36,492 bases of DNA from Desulfobacterales bacterium (GCA_020345785.1 CP070771.1:3351709-3388200), one strand, 5' to 3'. Positions 1-7,932 are shown, numbered from the stretch's first letter. Notes: generated by a model not told the origin, from the letters alone. Program-made: numbers and translations.

Positions 1-116
1 GGCTCCCCCTTAAGTTGGACGACCTGGCCGTCGGCGACAGTGGCGAGCACGCCGGCCTGCAGCCAGCAGCCGAAACATAGCGCGCGTTTGACTTCGGTAT
101 TTTGGTTTGCCTGCAT
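1..116 (-). CDS. Molybdopterin oxidoreductase, N-terminal fragment (runs off the window)
   Basis: Only the first 38 codons are present, starting at an ATG (116-114) behind a strong GAGGGG ribosome site. The residues include RALCFGCWLQAG followed by VADGQVVQLKGE. This is the pattern of the [4Fe-4S] N-terminus of DMSO-reductase-family molybdoenzymes: a CxxC pair, then a short beta hairpin ending in V-x-x-h-x-G. In the family a third Cys normally follows as CxxCxxxC; here that position (residue 21) is Ala. The protein may therefore lack, or coordinate differently, the N-terminal cluster. It starts 40 bases after the dehalogenase-like gene and is probably co-transcribed with it. Family assignment rests on a short stretch, so substrate cannot be inferred. 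Confidence 0.55.
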   Translation of the reverse strand, partial: MQANQNTEVKRALCFGCWLQAGVLATVADGQVVQLKGE

Positions 117-156
117 CGTCTTTCCCCTCATGCTGTTCGTGTTGCAGCGGTTGATC

Positions 157-1311
157 TTAAACCGACCAAAACCTGTCCGCATTTCCCTTGCGACCGTACC
201 CGAAAAGGTCGTCTCCCCAGAGAAACAGCTTGTTGAGCGCGGGCGCCTTGCTGATTCCCCAGCGGACCCAATCGTGAAGCCGCCCGGCTGGTTTGTTAAA
301 TGGGCAGGTCCGAATACAGTTGCTGCAGTCGGTGCCGTTGGCCGCCCAAAAGGCAAGACAGGTCTCCGCATTGATCGGCCATCTCAAGACCCCCTCGCGG
401 TTGGATATATTATTGGGTTTGTCCGTTGGCCGGCCAAATGCAATTGATTTGCTTGGACATTTTTCGGCGCATTTCTCGCATTTCAAACAGAAATCCCAGA
501 CCCCGAATTCAACGGGCCGGTCAGCAACCAGCGGCAGATCGGTCAGCACCTTGGCCAGACGCACCCGTGGTCCAAACTCCGGTGTAATCAGCAAGCCGTT
601 GCGCGCCAGCTCCCCCAGTCCGGCATCAATGGCGATTGGAATGCTGCAGGCCGTGTCATTGCCGCAGGCGATGGCATTATAGCCGAGTCCTCTGATATAA
701 TGCGCCAACAGCCCGGCGATAAAGGCCATTTTAGAATATCCCAGGCCGGTTGCCGCCGACGATGGACTTGCAGGGGAGCATCGGATGGCTTCATAATCCA
801 TCTCAACGGCGATGCTGATGGCAAACTGATAGGCATCGGGCAGTTCGTTGGGAACCGATGTTTGGTCCCTTAGCGGAAAGGCAGAAGAATAGACCCAATC
901 TCTGTCCAACCTGCAAACGCCGACCTTTGAGGCACCAAAAAAAGTCGCCACTTTTTTCAGATCCCGGCTTACTTGCCCGGCGTCATCGATTTCTATTTTC
1001 AGACCCGGCGGCACTATAGGGTATTCAAAAATTTTTTTCCAATTCCAGGCATACATCCCCATTCGGCCTCCGGCCACGCCCTGCGCAAAGGCGTTTTCAA
1101 GATGCCAGGAGGCATTTACCATGGCCTGGTCTTTTAAGCGGTAGCCCGCTGTATCCCTGGGGGGAACTTCCGTCATATAGAACTTTTTGCCCAGGTCCAG
1201 CATCTCTTCGTCCCACAACGGCCTGCAGAACATTTCATTCTTTTGATCAAAGGGTTTCAGATTCCCGACGACATAGCGTCTGGCACCGATATCAACGAAT
1301 TTCACCGTCAT
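157..1311 (-). CDS. Reductive-dehalogenase-like corrinoid/Fe-S protein without Tat signal
   Basis: The protein has 384 residues and starts at ATG 1311 behind GGAGG. The C-terminal third carries two ferredoxin motifs: FC275-x2-C278-x2-C281-x3-C285P and C318-x10-C329-x2-C332-x3-C336P. The preceding region (GYSKMAFIAGLLAHYIRGLGYNA, in two halves around residues 191-213, then the GND at 217-219) matches the corrinoid-domain region of RdhA-type reductive dehalogenases. Epoxyqueuosine reductase QueG is related, but it is shaped differently at both ends. No twin-arginine leader or hydrophobic N-terminus is present and no RdhB anchor lies in the window, so a soluble cytoplasmic enzyme is expected. 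It follows the TRAP permease by 58 bases, suggesting that the TRAP solute and this enzyme belong together. Substrate unknown; dehalogenation is not proven for such leaderless homologues. Confidence 0.75.
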   Translation of the reverse strand: MTVKFVDIGARRYVVGNLKPFDQKNEMFCRPLWDEEMLDLGKKFYMTEVPPRDTAGYRLKDQAMVNASWHLENAFAQGVAGGRMGMYAWNWKKIFEYPIVPPGLKIEIDDAGQVSRDLKKVATFFGASKVGVCRLDRDWVYSSAFPLRDQTSVPNELPDAYQFAISIAVEMDYEAIRCSPASPSSAATGLGYSKMAFIAGLLAHYIRGLGYNAIACGNDTACSIPIAIDAGLGELARNGLLITPEFGPRVRLAKVLTDLPLVADRPVEFGVWDFCLKCEKCAEKCPSKSIAFGRPTDKPNNISNREGVLRWPINAETCLAFWAANGTDCSNCIRTCPFNKPAGRLHDWVRWGISKAPALNKLFLWGDDLFGYGRKGNADRFWSV

Positions 1312-1369
1312 TGGACGCCTCCATTATGTCAACCTCAAAAACCGGATCTGCTTCATGGACTCTGCAGAA

Positions 1370-2671
1370 CTAAAGCATCTTTTCGGGAAGCCACAGAGCA
1401 AGTTGAGGGAACAGCATGGTTAGCAGCAGTACCAGCAGTTGGATCACCACAAAGGGCGGCACCGACTGCCAGATGTTTTTGGTGTGGATTTCCGGGGGTG
1501 CCACCCCTTTCATTAAAATCAAGGCCCAACCAAAAGGCGGCGTCAGGTAGGCCACCTGCATGTTCAGGATAAATATGATGGCAAACCAGGTGGGATCAAA
1601 TCCCAGGTAGACGGCGATCGGGATAAAAATCGGTGCGCAAATGGTCAATACGGCATAGTCATCCATGAACATGCCGAATACAAGCAGGATGAATTGCATT
1701 GCGAAAAGAACGAGCCAGCGGTTGACCGGCAGCTTTTCCACAATTTCCATGACCATGTCCTGCGCACCGGCGCTGGTATACACAACGCCGAAAAGCGTGG
1801 CCGTAACCAGAATCCAGAGGGCCAGACCGCTGATTTTCATGGTTTCGATACATGAATCCGTTATGACTGTGAAACTCAACCGGCGGTAGATGATGCAGAC
1901 CAGAAAAGAACCGAAGGCCCCCACACCGGCAGCCTCGGTCGGCGTGGCGATACCCATGAAAATAGAGCCCAGGACTAAAACAACCAGCAGGGAAGGCAGA
2001 ACGATGTCTTTGAGTGACTTCCATCTGGCTTTCCAGTTTTTTTCCCCGGCAGCCAGGGGAGCCAGCTCCGGCTGAATATGACATCGGATCGTTATGTAGA
2101 GAATATACAAAAATGCTGTAATAAAGCCGGGAATCGCACCGCCAAAAAAGATTTTTCCGATGGAAATGCGTGAGATGTAGGCAAATATAATCATAATGAT
2201 ACTGGGCGGTATGATTTCTCCTAGAACCCCGCCGGCCATGACACACCCCAGGGCCAGGGATTTGTTATAACGCAGCTTGAGCATCGCCGGAACGGCAATC
2301 AACCCCATGGTGAGGATGCCGGGGCCGAACCCGCCGCACATGGCCAGGGCAACACACACCCCCACGGATACAATGGCCAGGCCGCCTTTTAATCCCGAAA
2401 GCCAAATGTTGAGCGCCTTAAACAGCCGGTCGGAAATACCGGAATGAATCAGAAAATTGCCCATGAGGAGAAACAGGGGAATCGTAATCAGACCCGGATC
2501 GGTTATTTGTCGGTAGGTGGTTGTCGCGACGATATATAAGCCGTCGGCGCCGTCCAGCAAGAAGGTGATCAGAACACTGATTCCGCCCAGGGCAAAAACA
2601 ACCGGAACGCCCATCGCTAAAAGGAAGATAAGTCCGCTAAAGAGAAGAACCGTCGTCAATTCGATGCTCAT
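1370..2671 (-). CDS. dctM: TRAP transporter large permease subunit (DctM)
   Basis: This is a 433-residue integral membrane protein with about a dozen hydrophobic segments over its whole length. The family motifs are clear: GVPVVFALGG near residue 23, ITIPLFLLMGNFLIHSG near residue 62, and GGVLGEIIPPSIIMI near residue 147. It forms the Na+-driven transport channel of a tripartite ATP-independent periplasmic transporter in the inner membrane. The small subunit lies upstream with a longer than usual 153-base gap, and the solute-binding protein is further upstream. The length is typical of the family. Start ATG 2671 has only a modest GAGA-type ribosome site. The substrate class (usually an organic acid) cannot be read from the permease. 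Confidence 0.95.
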   Translation of the reverse strand: MSIELTTVLLFSGLIFLLAMGVPVVFALGGISVLITFLLDGADGLYIVATTTYRQITDPGLITIPLFLLMGNFLIHSGISDRLFKALNIWLSGLKGGLAIVSVGVCVALAMCGGFGPGILTMGLIAVPAMLKLRYNKSLALGCVMAGGVLGEIIPPSIIMIIFAYISRISIGKIFFGGAIPGFITAFLYILYITIRCHIQPELAPLAAGEKNWKARWKSLKDIVLPSLLVVLVLGSIFMGIATPTEAAGVGAFGSFLVCIIYRRLSFTVITDSCIETMKISGLALWILVTATLFGVVYTSAGAQDMVMEIVEKLPVNRWLVLFAMQFILLVFGMFMDDYAVLTICAPIFIPIAVYLGFDPTWFAIIFILNMQVAYLTPPFGWALILMKGVAPPEIHTKNIWQSVPPFVVIQLLVLLLTMLFPQLALWLPEKML

Positions 2672-2824
2672 TATAATTTATTCTCTGCTTTCTCTACTGG
2701 TTTGACGTGAACCTCTGAATCATCTTTTCGGACTCTTCAACCTCGAAGTCTGATTTTCGATCAGACTGGCCGCCTTCTTGCCTGTCGGCGGGGTCTATCC
2801 CTGAGCCTCTGAACCTGCAGCCGA

Positions 2825-3319
2825 TCAATCTTTGCCGCTCCTGAAGTAAGAAATGCCCTGAAGGAAAAACAGGAAAGCCACGACCGGTATAAGCAGCTTG
2901 AACGGATAAAGGGGAATGCGAAACGCCCCCGCGGCTTTTTCATTATTCATAAGAGAATTCCAACCCATCCAGGATGTCTGCCAAACCAGAACACCCAGAA
3001 ATGAAGTCATCGCTGCCAGCGAGATCCACCGTGCGATGATTTTTAATTTGGCCGGGAAATGGTCGTAAAGAATTTCGATTCGGATATGTTCGCCCTTCAA
3101 GAGGGTGTAAACCCCGGCAAACAGAATAAAAATCCCGAATAGCTGCCGATTTAAAAGCCATCCCCAGAGCAGCGGACGATTGAAAACATAGCGGGCCACC
3201 ACATCCAGGGTGGTAATCAGCATGATGATAAAAACGAGGTAGCAGGTTAATTTGCCGGCTTTCTCGGCGATGGTGTCAAGACGGTCAAAGAATACCTTTA
3301 CTGCTTTTGACATATTCAT
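2825..3319 (-). CDS. dctQ: TRAP transporter small permease subunit (DctQ)
   Basis: About 164 residues with four hydrophobic segments, and the DctQ core TLDVVARYVFNRP followed by GWLLNRQLFGIFILFAGVY. It is the small membrane partner of DctM. An open frame extends upstream to 3454, but that extension is encoded by the dispersed repeat element at 3366-3622 and is compositionally foreign. The MNMSKAVKVF start at 3319, preceded by AGGA, or the internal MSKAVK at 3313, gives the usual family length. The substrate-binding gene lies 426 bases upstream, an unusually long gap filled by the repeat and a strong hairpin. Confidence 0.88.
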   Translation of the reverse strand: MNMSKAVKVFFDRLDTIAEKAGKLTCYLVFIIMLITTLDVVARYVFNRPLLWGWLLNRQLFGIFILFAGVYTLLKGEHIRIEILYDHFPAKLKIIARWISLAAMTSFLGVLVWQTSWMGWNSLMNNEKAAGAFRIPLYPFKLLIPVVAFLFFLQGISYFRSGKD

Positions 3320-3365
3320 GGGTCCTAACATTCGGCTGGCGATTTCGATTCCGATGGTTATTCCA

Positions 3366-3622
3366 ACATGGAAATCCTGGTCCTCTGGACCAGGTCGGAG
3401 AAGATTGGCTGCTCCGTGAATCCCGCTGCCAGCGGGACCGGCATGATGGAACACTGGAATGTTGGAATACTGAAAACACGCGTTTGGCGGAACGCGATCT
3501 GTTTGTATCTGAATGACACAAACTATAAAATAAAATCAGACCATCATCCGCTTTTAATTCCCCAAATTCCATTTTCCCACTATTCCATTATTCCATGGGT
3601 TATCCGACGGCAGACACCGCCC
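3366..3622. repeat. Dispersed ~250 bp repeat, copy A (between TRAP dctP and dctQ)
   Basis: This stretch matches 32874-33124 over roughly 250 bases, in the same orientation relative to transcription. A core of 40 bases (3465-3504 against 32960-32999) is identical. Within the copy, arms around 3446-3470 (GGAAnACTGGAATGTTGGAATA-type) and 3581-3600 (TATTCCATTATTCCATGGG) are imperfectly complementary, giving a long hairpin. No convincing gene is encoded. Both copies lie between a solute-binding-protein gene and its permease genes. Confidence 0.85.
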
Positions 3623-3673
3623 GCATAGGGTGAAGTCAAAGTCTGGCCTTCTGGCCGGGATTTTTTCTCAGGT

Positions 3674-3704
3674 GACCGGGAGGAACTTTAAAGCCCTCCC
3701 GGTC
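3674..3704 (-). terminator. Strong hairpin after dctP (attenuator or mRNA-stabilising stem)
   Basis: A ten-base-pair perfect stem, GACCGGGAGG with CCTCCCGGTC, encloses an 11-base loop, 42 bases after the dctP stop codon. In the direction of transcription it is followed by an A-rich run, not a U-run. It therefore looks less like a classical terminator than like a 3' barrier protecting dctP mRNA, which would let the binding protein be made in excess over the permease. Confidence 0.5.
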
Positions 3705-3745
3705 GGATGAATAGAAATCTGAGTCTTCTCGTATCGCGAATCACG

Positions 3746-4798
3746 CTATTTCAGCGTTTTTCTCCATGTCTTGATGATATCGATGGCCTCGGCAGCGGCG
3801 GGGTCGCGCTGTCCTATCTGGTCCCAAAGTTTGAGGGCGGCCGCTTCATGTTTTTGATCACAGGCGGCATCGATCGGGCTGTTGATGACTTTGCTCTCTT
3901 TGACCAGGGCATCAACTTTTTTAAGTTCACCATCATAGATTTTGTTGAGCTTATGGAAATAATCCTCCGCAGCTTCTGCCATTACCTTTTTGAGGTCATC
4001 GGGCAGGGAGTTCCAGGTCTCCATATTCACCAGGATGTGGCCCACAACGACATCATTTTGGCCGCCCAGAATCCGATAGGGTGCGACTTCATGCCAATTC
4101 AGGCCGGTTACGGCGCTGACATCCCACTGCGACGCATCGATGGTTCCCAGCTTAAGTCCCATGTAGGCCTCCATGCCGCTGATGTAGGTCCCCCGTGCTC
4201 CCAGCATGTTGTAATAGTCGGCCCAGGAGCCCTCAACTCTGAATTTTAGGCCTTGCATGTCGTCACAGGTGGTGATCTTTTTCGTGGACATGGTGAAAAT
4301 GGGGCCATATGAGTGAACATCCAGCCAGTAGAGCCTTTGCTTGGCGTATTCCCTGCGCAGTAAATCGACATAGCCGGTGTTAAAAAAGAGATCCCGAATC
4401 ATTTTTCCGGCTTCAAAAACATCCGGTTCGCCGGGCAGATTGTAGGCATAGGGCAGGCCGAATTCGACTTCACCGACCGGGACGATGCCGCCCCACATGG
4501 CAGCCACAGCGTGCAGCATATCCAGGGTTCCCTTTTGGGTCGCCTCGAACAGTTGTTCGGCCGGAACCAGTTCCGGATCGGCGAATACCTGTATTCTTAT
4601 TTGTCCTTTACTGAGCTTATTGGCCGTCGCTGCAAAATCTTTCAATAGCTCCATTGAAAGATCGCCGCGGGGATAGGCAGATTGGATTTTCATGCGATAG
4701 GTCTTTGCAGCAGCATCGGTTGTCAGGTGGCCAACCGGTAGCGTGGTGACGAAAATTGCGATCAGAACGATGGTAATCAATGTCAATAACTGTTTCAC
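3746..4798 (-). CDS. dctP: TRAP transporter substrate-binding protein (DctP family)
   Basis: The protein has 350 residues. It starts at GTG (4798-4796) behind an AAAGGAGGAGG ribosome site. The first ~30 residues form a Sec signal peptide (MKQLL, then a hydrophobic run, then a small-residue region near DAAA). The mature part has the DctP fold landmarks: MELLKDFAATANKLSKGQIRI early on, IFTMSTKKITTCDDMQGLKFRVEG in mid-protein, and ASQWDVSAVTGLNWHEVAPY toward the C-terminus. It captures a solute in the periplasm for DctQM. Sequence style resembles the 2-oxoacid/organic acid branch, but no ligand can be assigned. It is the first gene of the TRAP/dehalogenase-like/molybdoenzyme group and has a candidate promoter upstream. 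Confidence 0.92.
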   Translation of the reverse strand: MKQLLTLITIVLIAIFVTTLPVGHLTTDAAAKTYRMKIQSAYPRGDLSMELLKDFAATANKLSKGQIRIQVFADPELVPAEQLFEATQKGTLDMLHAVAAMWGGIVPVGEVEFGLPYAYNLPGEPDVFEAGKMIRDLFFNTGYVDLLRREYAKQRLYWLDVHSYGPIFTMSTKKITTCDDMQGLKFRVEGSWADYYNMLGARGTYISGMEAYMGLKLGTIDASQWDVSAVTGLNWHEVAPYRILGGQNDVVVGHILVNMETWNSLPDDLKKVMAEAAEDYFHKLNKIYDGELKKVDALVKESKVINSPIDAACDQKHEAAALKLWDQIGQRDPAAAEAIDIIKTWRKTLK

Positions 4799-5007
4799 TT
4801 TTGGGGCCCTCCTCCTTTAATTGATTTTTGTGGATCTTGTCCCTGAATAACCGTAGTGGTTATCACCTCCTTCTTTGACACGCAAAAATGATTTTTATCT
4901 CAAATTCCTGATTTTTAATCGACATTCAATGCAAACAAAATAAAATGGCTTCTAAAATTTATAAAACCCTTAAATGGTTGACTCCCATCCACTATTTTTA
5001 ATCACGT

Positions 5008-5034
5008 TTAATATATAGAAGACGGTTATGTCAA
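5008..5034 (-). promoter_or_regulatory. Candidate sigma70 promoter for the TRAP operon
   Basis: Read on the minus strand there is a perfect TTGACA (5034-5029) and, 15 bases on, TATTAA (5013-5008). An AT-rich leader of about 210 bases then runs to dctP. It overlaps the end of the ridA remnant. The rest of 4799-5025 holds no gene and shows only AT-rich sequence. The spacing is short of ideal, so this is tentative. Confidence 0.35.
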
Positions 5035-5151
5035 CCTGGAAGTCAGATATGAGCCGATCACGGCATCCGCTTCGATTTCCACGAGATGATCAGGGCGGGC
5101 CGGCGCTTTGGCCTCGGCCATGGTGATCACCGGTCTAAGATCTTTAAACCA
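5026..5151 (-). pseudogene. Truncated RidA/YjgF-family gene (C-terminal remnant)
   Basis: The minus strand encodes about 41 codons running WFKDLRPVITMAEAKAP, then ARPDHLVEIEADAVIGSYL, to a TAA at 5028-5026. They match the end of the intact RidA-like protein at 7968-8384 (FKEIKPVTILAEVSA, ARPAHLVEIEAEAIIGSYL) at roughly 60% of positions. An in-frame stop at 5154-5152 lies immediately upstream, and nothing resembling the first 95 residues precedes it. It is the relic of a second RidA copy, lost by deletion between the amidotransferase-like gene and the TRAP operon. Confidence 0.8.
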
Positions 5152-5191
5152 TTACGAAAAACAGCTTCTACCTTCCAGGATTCTCTACCTG

Positions 5192-5902
5192 TCACTTTAT
5201 CTCAAATTCTTCGGCCATGTTATTCAACAAAGTTTCCATCAGCCAATACGTATCCTGGATCTTTTCGGTGCGGGTCAAAATCTGCTCTTTGGGACTGACA
5301 AATACATCGGGTATCCAATCCTGACTGTGTTCGGCGGTATAATATGCAACCATCTCCCGGGTGTATTCAGGGTGGAACTGAAGGCCTACTGCCGGCCGAT
5401 CGTTGCAGATAAAGGCCTGATTTTCAGTGGCTTCGCTGAAAGCCAACCGGGTGCAGCTGCGGGGCAGGGAAAAGTGGTCGCTGTGCCAGTGAAAGCTGAC
5501 AAAGGAAGCCGGAATGTTGTTAAAAAGAAAGGATTCCCTTCCCGGCCGGGTCAATTTAACTTCATACCAGCCGATTTCTCGGTGTTGATTGGGAAATAAA
5601 TGTCCTCCCAAAGCTTCCGCCAGAATCTGGGCCCCGAAACAGATGCCCAGAAACGGCTTCCCGCTGGCCAGAGCTTTAGCGACATAGTGCTTTTCTTCCT
5701 GCAGCCAGGCGTTACCCGGCTCATCCCAGGCGTGCTGGGATCCGCCCATCACCATCAGCCAGTCAAAGTCATCCAGCGAGGGCCAGGCTTCACCCTTGCA
5801 GACGTAAGTCTGATGTATCCGGCATCCTTTCCTGGCCGCCCAAAAAGAAATATTGGTGCGGGAGAAGTCTTCCGGGTCGTGTTCGATAAGTTGAATTCTC
5901 AT
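5192..5902 (-). CDS. Class I glutamine-amidotransferase-fold protein (possible gamma-glutamyl hydrolase)
   Basis: The protein has 236 residues with a GATase1 triad: nucleophile elbow GICFGAQ (Cys88), and HPE with His177 and Glu179. GGSQHAWDEP near residue 53 and FHWHSD near residue 137 are typical of stand-alone GMP-synthase-like amidotransferases. No synthetase domain is attached, so it probably hydrolyses a gamma-glutamyl amide or related bond in the cytoplasm. Because the locus contains a GS-like ligase that should make gamma-glutamyl amides, a PuuD-like hydrolytic or salvage role is attractive; that is inference from context. It follows the Old-Yellow-Enzyme gene by 67 bases. The ribosome site (ACGGAAA) is weak. 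Confidence 0.8.
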   Translation of the reverse strand: MRIQLIEHDPEDFSRTNISFWAARKGCRIHQTYVCKGEAWPSLDDFDWLMVMGGSQHAWDEPGNAWLQEEKHYVAKALASGKPFLGICFGAQILAEALGGHLFPNQHREIGWYEVKLTRPGRESFLFNNIPASFVSFHWHSDHFSLPRSCTRLAFSEATENQAFICNDRPAVGLQFHPEYTREMVAYYTAEHSQDWIPDVFVSPKEQILTRTEKIQDTYWLMETLLNNMAEEFEIK

Positions 5903-5969
5903 TAGTTGTTTCCGTAGCGTAATCTGAATTTACCCTAAATAGGAATACAGATTGGTGCAACGTTTCAGG

Positions 5970-7073
5970 TTAATCATCCGGTTTGTCCAGAACGCAAAAG
6001 ATTCCCCGTTCAGATCTTGCGGCGCCGAGACACCCGTTGCAGGAAATGCAGGCGGCTTTGCGCAGATCGCCGGATTGCCAACGCGCAACCAATCGCGGTT
6101 CGCGGATCAGCGGCCGGCTCAGCGCGATATAATCCGTATAGCCCTCATCCACCAGACGTTCCGCCAAAAGATATGAGCGGATGCCGCCGACCAGGATCAC
6201 CGGTGCCTTGATTCTTTTTTTAAACGCGCGGGCGGCTTTGCGAAAATAGGCTTGATCCCGCTCAAACGTGATATCCTTGCGAAAGGGGCTGGTTTTTCCG
6301 GAAAATTGGGCGCTGCCGCCGCTCAACTCGACGGCGTCCACTCCGGCGCGGTCCAGCATGACCCCGATCTGCAGGGAATCTTCAACTGTTAAACCGTCTT
6401 GAAGAAAATCCTCCGTGTTGAGTTTAATGAAAACCGGATAATTGTTTCCGACGGCCCGGCGAATGCCGTGGTACACCTGGAGGACGATGCGGGCACGATT
6501 TTCAATACTGCCGCCGTATTCATCGGTGCGACGGTTGAAGGCCGGAGATAAAAATTGGCTGAGCAAATAGCCGTGGGCGGCATGGATCTGAACCCCGTCG
6601 AATCCGGCCTTATTGGCCCGCAAGGCCGCCGCTGCAAATGCTTCAATAACGCCGTGGATATCCTCGACCGTCATCTGGCGACCGACGCCGTCGGGAATAT
6701 CCTGGCCGGGGCAGGGGCCTGCAGGCTGCTGGCCGGTTAATTTGGGATCGGATCGCAGCCCCCCGTGGGCCAACTGGATAAAAATCCGGCCGCCCTCGCG
6801 CTGAACCGCGCCGGTCAGCCGGCTTAGATCTTCGACAAGGCTATCGCGGTCAATGCCGAGCTGCCGCGGCGTGGCCTGACCGTCGGAACTCACATACGCG
6901 TGGCCGGTGACAATCAGCCCGAGCTTGCCGCGGGTCATTTCCACCATCAGGTCGATCAGGCGTTGGGAGCAGGCACCATTTGCGTCGGCCAGACCGGTCC
7001 AGGTGGCCGACCGAATAAAACGATTCGGCAGGGTCAGCGCGTTTATGCAGGTGGTGTCAAACAGTGAAGCCAT
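5970..7073 (-). CDS. Old Yellow Enzyme-family FMN/[4Fe-4S] oxidoreductase (single barrel domain)
   Basis: The 367-residue TIM barrel carries IHAAHGYLLSQFLSP with NRRTDEYGG and SIENRAR around residues 170-200, the hallmark of OYE and 2,4-dienoyl-CoA reductase barrels. Near the C-terminus CISC-x2-C-x11-C supplies a [4Fe-4S] site, as in 2,4-dienoyl-CoA reductase (FadH) and trimethylamine dehydrogenase relatives. The protein ends about 15 residues later, so the FAD/NAD-binding half of FadH is missing. Electrons must come from a separate carrier. It overlaps the upstream unknown gene by 31 bases, implying co-translation. Likely an ene-reductase or amine-type flavoenzyme; which one cannot be settled here. 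Confidence 0.85.
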   Translation of the reverse strand: MASLFDTTCINALTLPNRFIRSATWTGLADANGACSQRLIDLMVEMTRGKLGLIVTGHAYVSSDGQATPRQLGIDRDSLVEDLSRLTGAVQREGGRIFIQLAHGGLRSDPKLTGQQPAGPCPGQDIPDGVGRQMTVEDIHGVIEAFAAAALRANKAGFDGVQIHAAHGYLLSQFLSPAFNRRTDEYGGSIENRARIVLQVYHGIRRAVGNNYPVFIKLNTEDFLQDGLTVEDSLQIGVMLDRAGVDAVELSGGSAQFSGKTSPFRKDITFERDQAYFRKAARAFKKRIKAPVILVGGIRSYLLAERLVDEGYTDYIALSRPLIREPRLVARWQSGDLRKAACISCNGCLGAARSERGIFCVLDKPDD

Positions 7074-7534
7074 TTGAGTTTTTTGTCAAGATCAAACCAG
7101 GCAATGGAGCTGTCCAGCCAGAGCCACCAGCGGTTGTTGTAAATCAGCAGTTCATCCAAAAGGGCTACTACTTCATCGGTGGAGGTGAAGGCATCCACTG
7201 CTTTTTCAGCTTTGCGGAAGAACCGCGAGGGCGAGTGAAGCTGCCAAATTTCAAAACGGTCCGCGGCTTCCTGCAGAAGCGGCGGGAGCAGCAATTGAAC
7301 TGCTGCCAGGTCCAGCTGCCCGGCTTGGATGAGGCTGCGAATCAGCCAGATATTTCTTTGATTGCGGTAAGTGTCGCCGACTGCATAGAAGCGAACGGAA
7401 TAATTGCCGGCAAGTCCCTTTTGCATCTGTTTGAGAGTTTCCAGTTCGGCCGGTGCATCGAGCCAGATTTTCTCCCGTTCTCCGGCAATTTCAGCCTTTA
7501 ATTTCGATATCGGACTCATCTTGACACTCTTCAT
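7043..7534 (-). CDS. Conserved-looking protein of unknown function (163 aa)
   Basis: I do not recognise this family. It is a soluble, mostly helical, aromatic-rich protein with no signal peptide, membrane segment or metal motif. Features visible are an N-terminal charged helix (ISKLKAEIAGEREKIW), NYSVRFYAVGDTYRNQRNIW near residue 44, and a Trp-rich stretch YNNRWWLWLDSSIAWF near residue 132. Its start codon overlaps the stop of the DUF3830-like gene as ATGA, and its 3' end overlaps the OYE gene by 31 bases. It is thus translationally locked into a three-gene unit and is very probably a real gene. It may be a partner subunit of the OYE-type enzyme. Confidence 0.7.
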   Translation of the reverse strand: MKSVKMSPISKLKAEIAGEREKIWLDAPAELETLKQMQKGLAGNYSVRFYAVGDTYRNQRNIWLIRSLIQAGQLDLAAVQLLLPPLLQEAADRFEIWQLHSPSRFFRKAEKAVDAFTSTDEVVALLDELLIYNNRWWLWLDSSIAWFDLDKKLKWLHCLTPPA

Positions 7535-7932
7535 TTTGCCGGCCGAGGGACCAGCCGGGCTTTTTGAAAGCCTTCTTGGCGGATCAGTTCGGCAACCGTT
7601 GTCAAATCTGCCAGCCCGGCGCTGATGCGGCCGATGGCATTGAAGGGCCCGGCGCCGAAGGGTACAATTTTGGAGCCGAAAAATAAACAGACGGTTTGTT
7701 GAATGGGGTAGTAAAGCACATCGGCGGTTTCGATCGTCTGCTTAAACCATTCCGGTTCCAGGACCAGCGGGATCATGAACATAAGCTCATCGCCGGCGAA
7801 TTTGGCATGGGACAACGGAACGTCCAGCGGCAGCAATTGCCAGATTTTAGCGACGGTCCGGGGGGCGCGATCTTCGAAAAGTTCAATGGTTGCTTGATAG
7901 GGCCCAACCTGTAACGCTGCGCTTTTACTCAT
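7531..7932 (-). CDS. DUF3830-like (cyclophilin-fold) protein
   Basis: The protein has 133 residues: IELFEDRAPRTVAKIWQLLP at 17-36, HAKFAGDELMFMIP near 42, ADVLYYPIQQTVCLFFG near 70, then GAGPFNAIGRI. This resembles the DUF3830 family, a small cyclophilin-like barrel often found near amidases and importers in catabolic clusters. Function in that family is not established. The start ATG 7932 has a weak GGAT site 35 bases after the RidA-like gene, and the stop codon shares ATGA with the next gene. The assignment is from recalled sequence pattern only. Confidence 0.6.
   Translation of the reverse strand: MSKSAALQVGPYQATIELFEDRAPRTVAKIWQLLPLDVPLSHAKFAGDELMFMIPLVLEPEWFKQTIETADVLYYPIQQTVCLFFGSKIVPFGAGPFNAIGRISAGLADLTTVAELIRQEGFQKARLVPRPAK

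Noticed and set aside
157..1311. Epoxyqueuosine reductase (QueG)
   Set aside because: The N-terminal half and the second motif spacing (C-x10-C-x2-C-x3-CP) suit RdhA-like proteins; QueG usually has a HEAT-like C-terminus that is absent here.
3320..3454. N-terminal extension of DctQ by about 45 residues
   Set aside because: Encoded within the dispersed repeat copy A, rich in Gly/Pro/His and unlike DctQ; the MNMSKAVKVF start fits family length.
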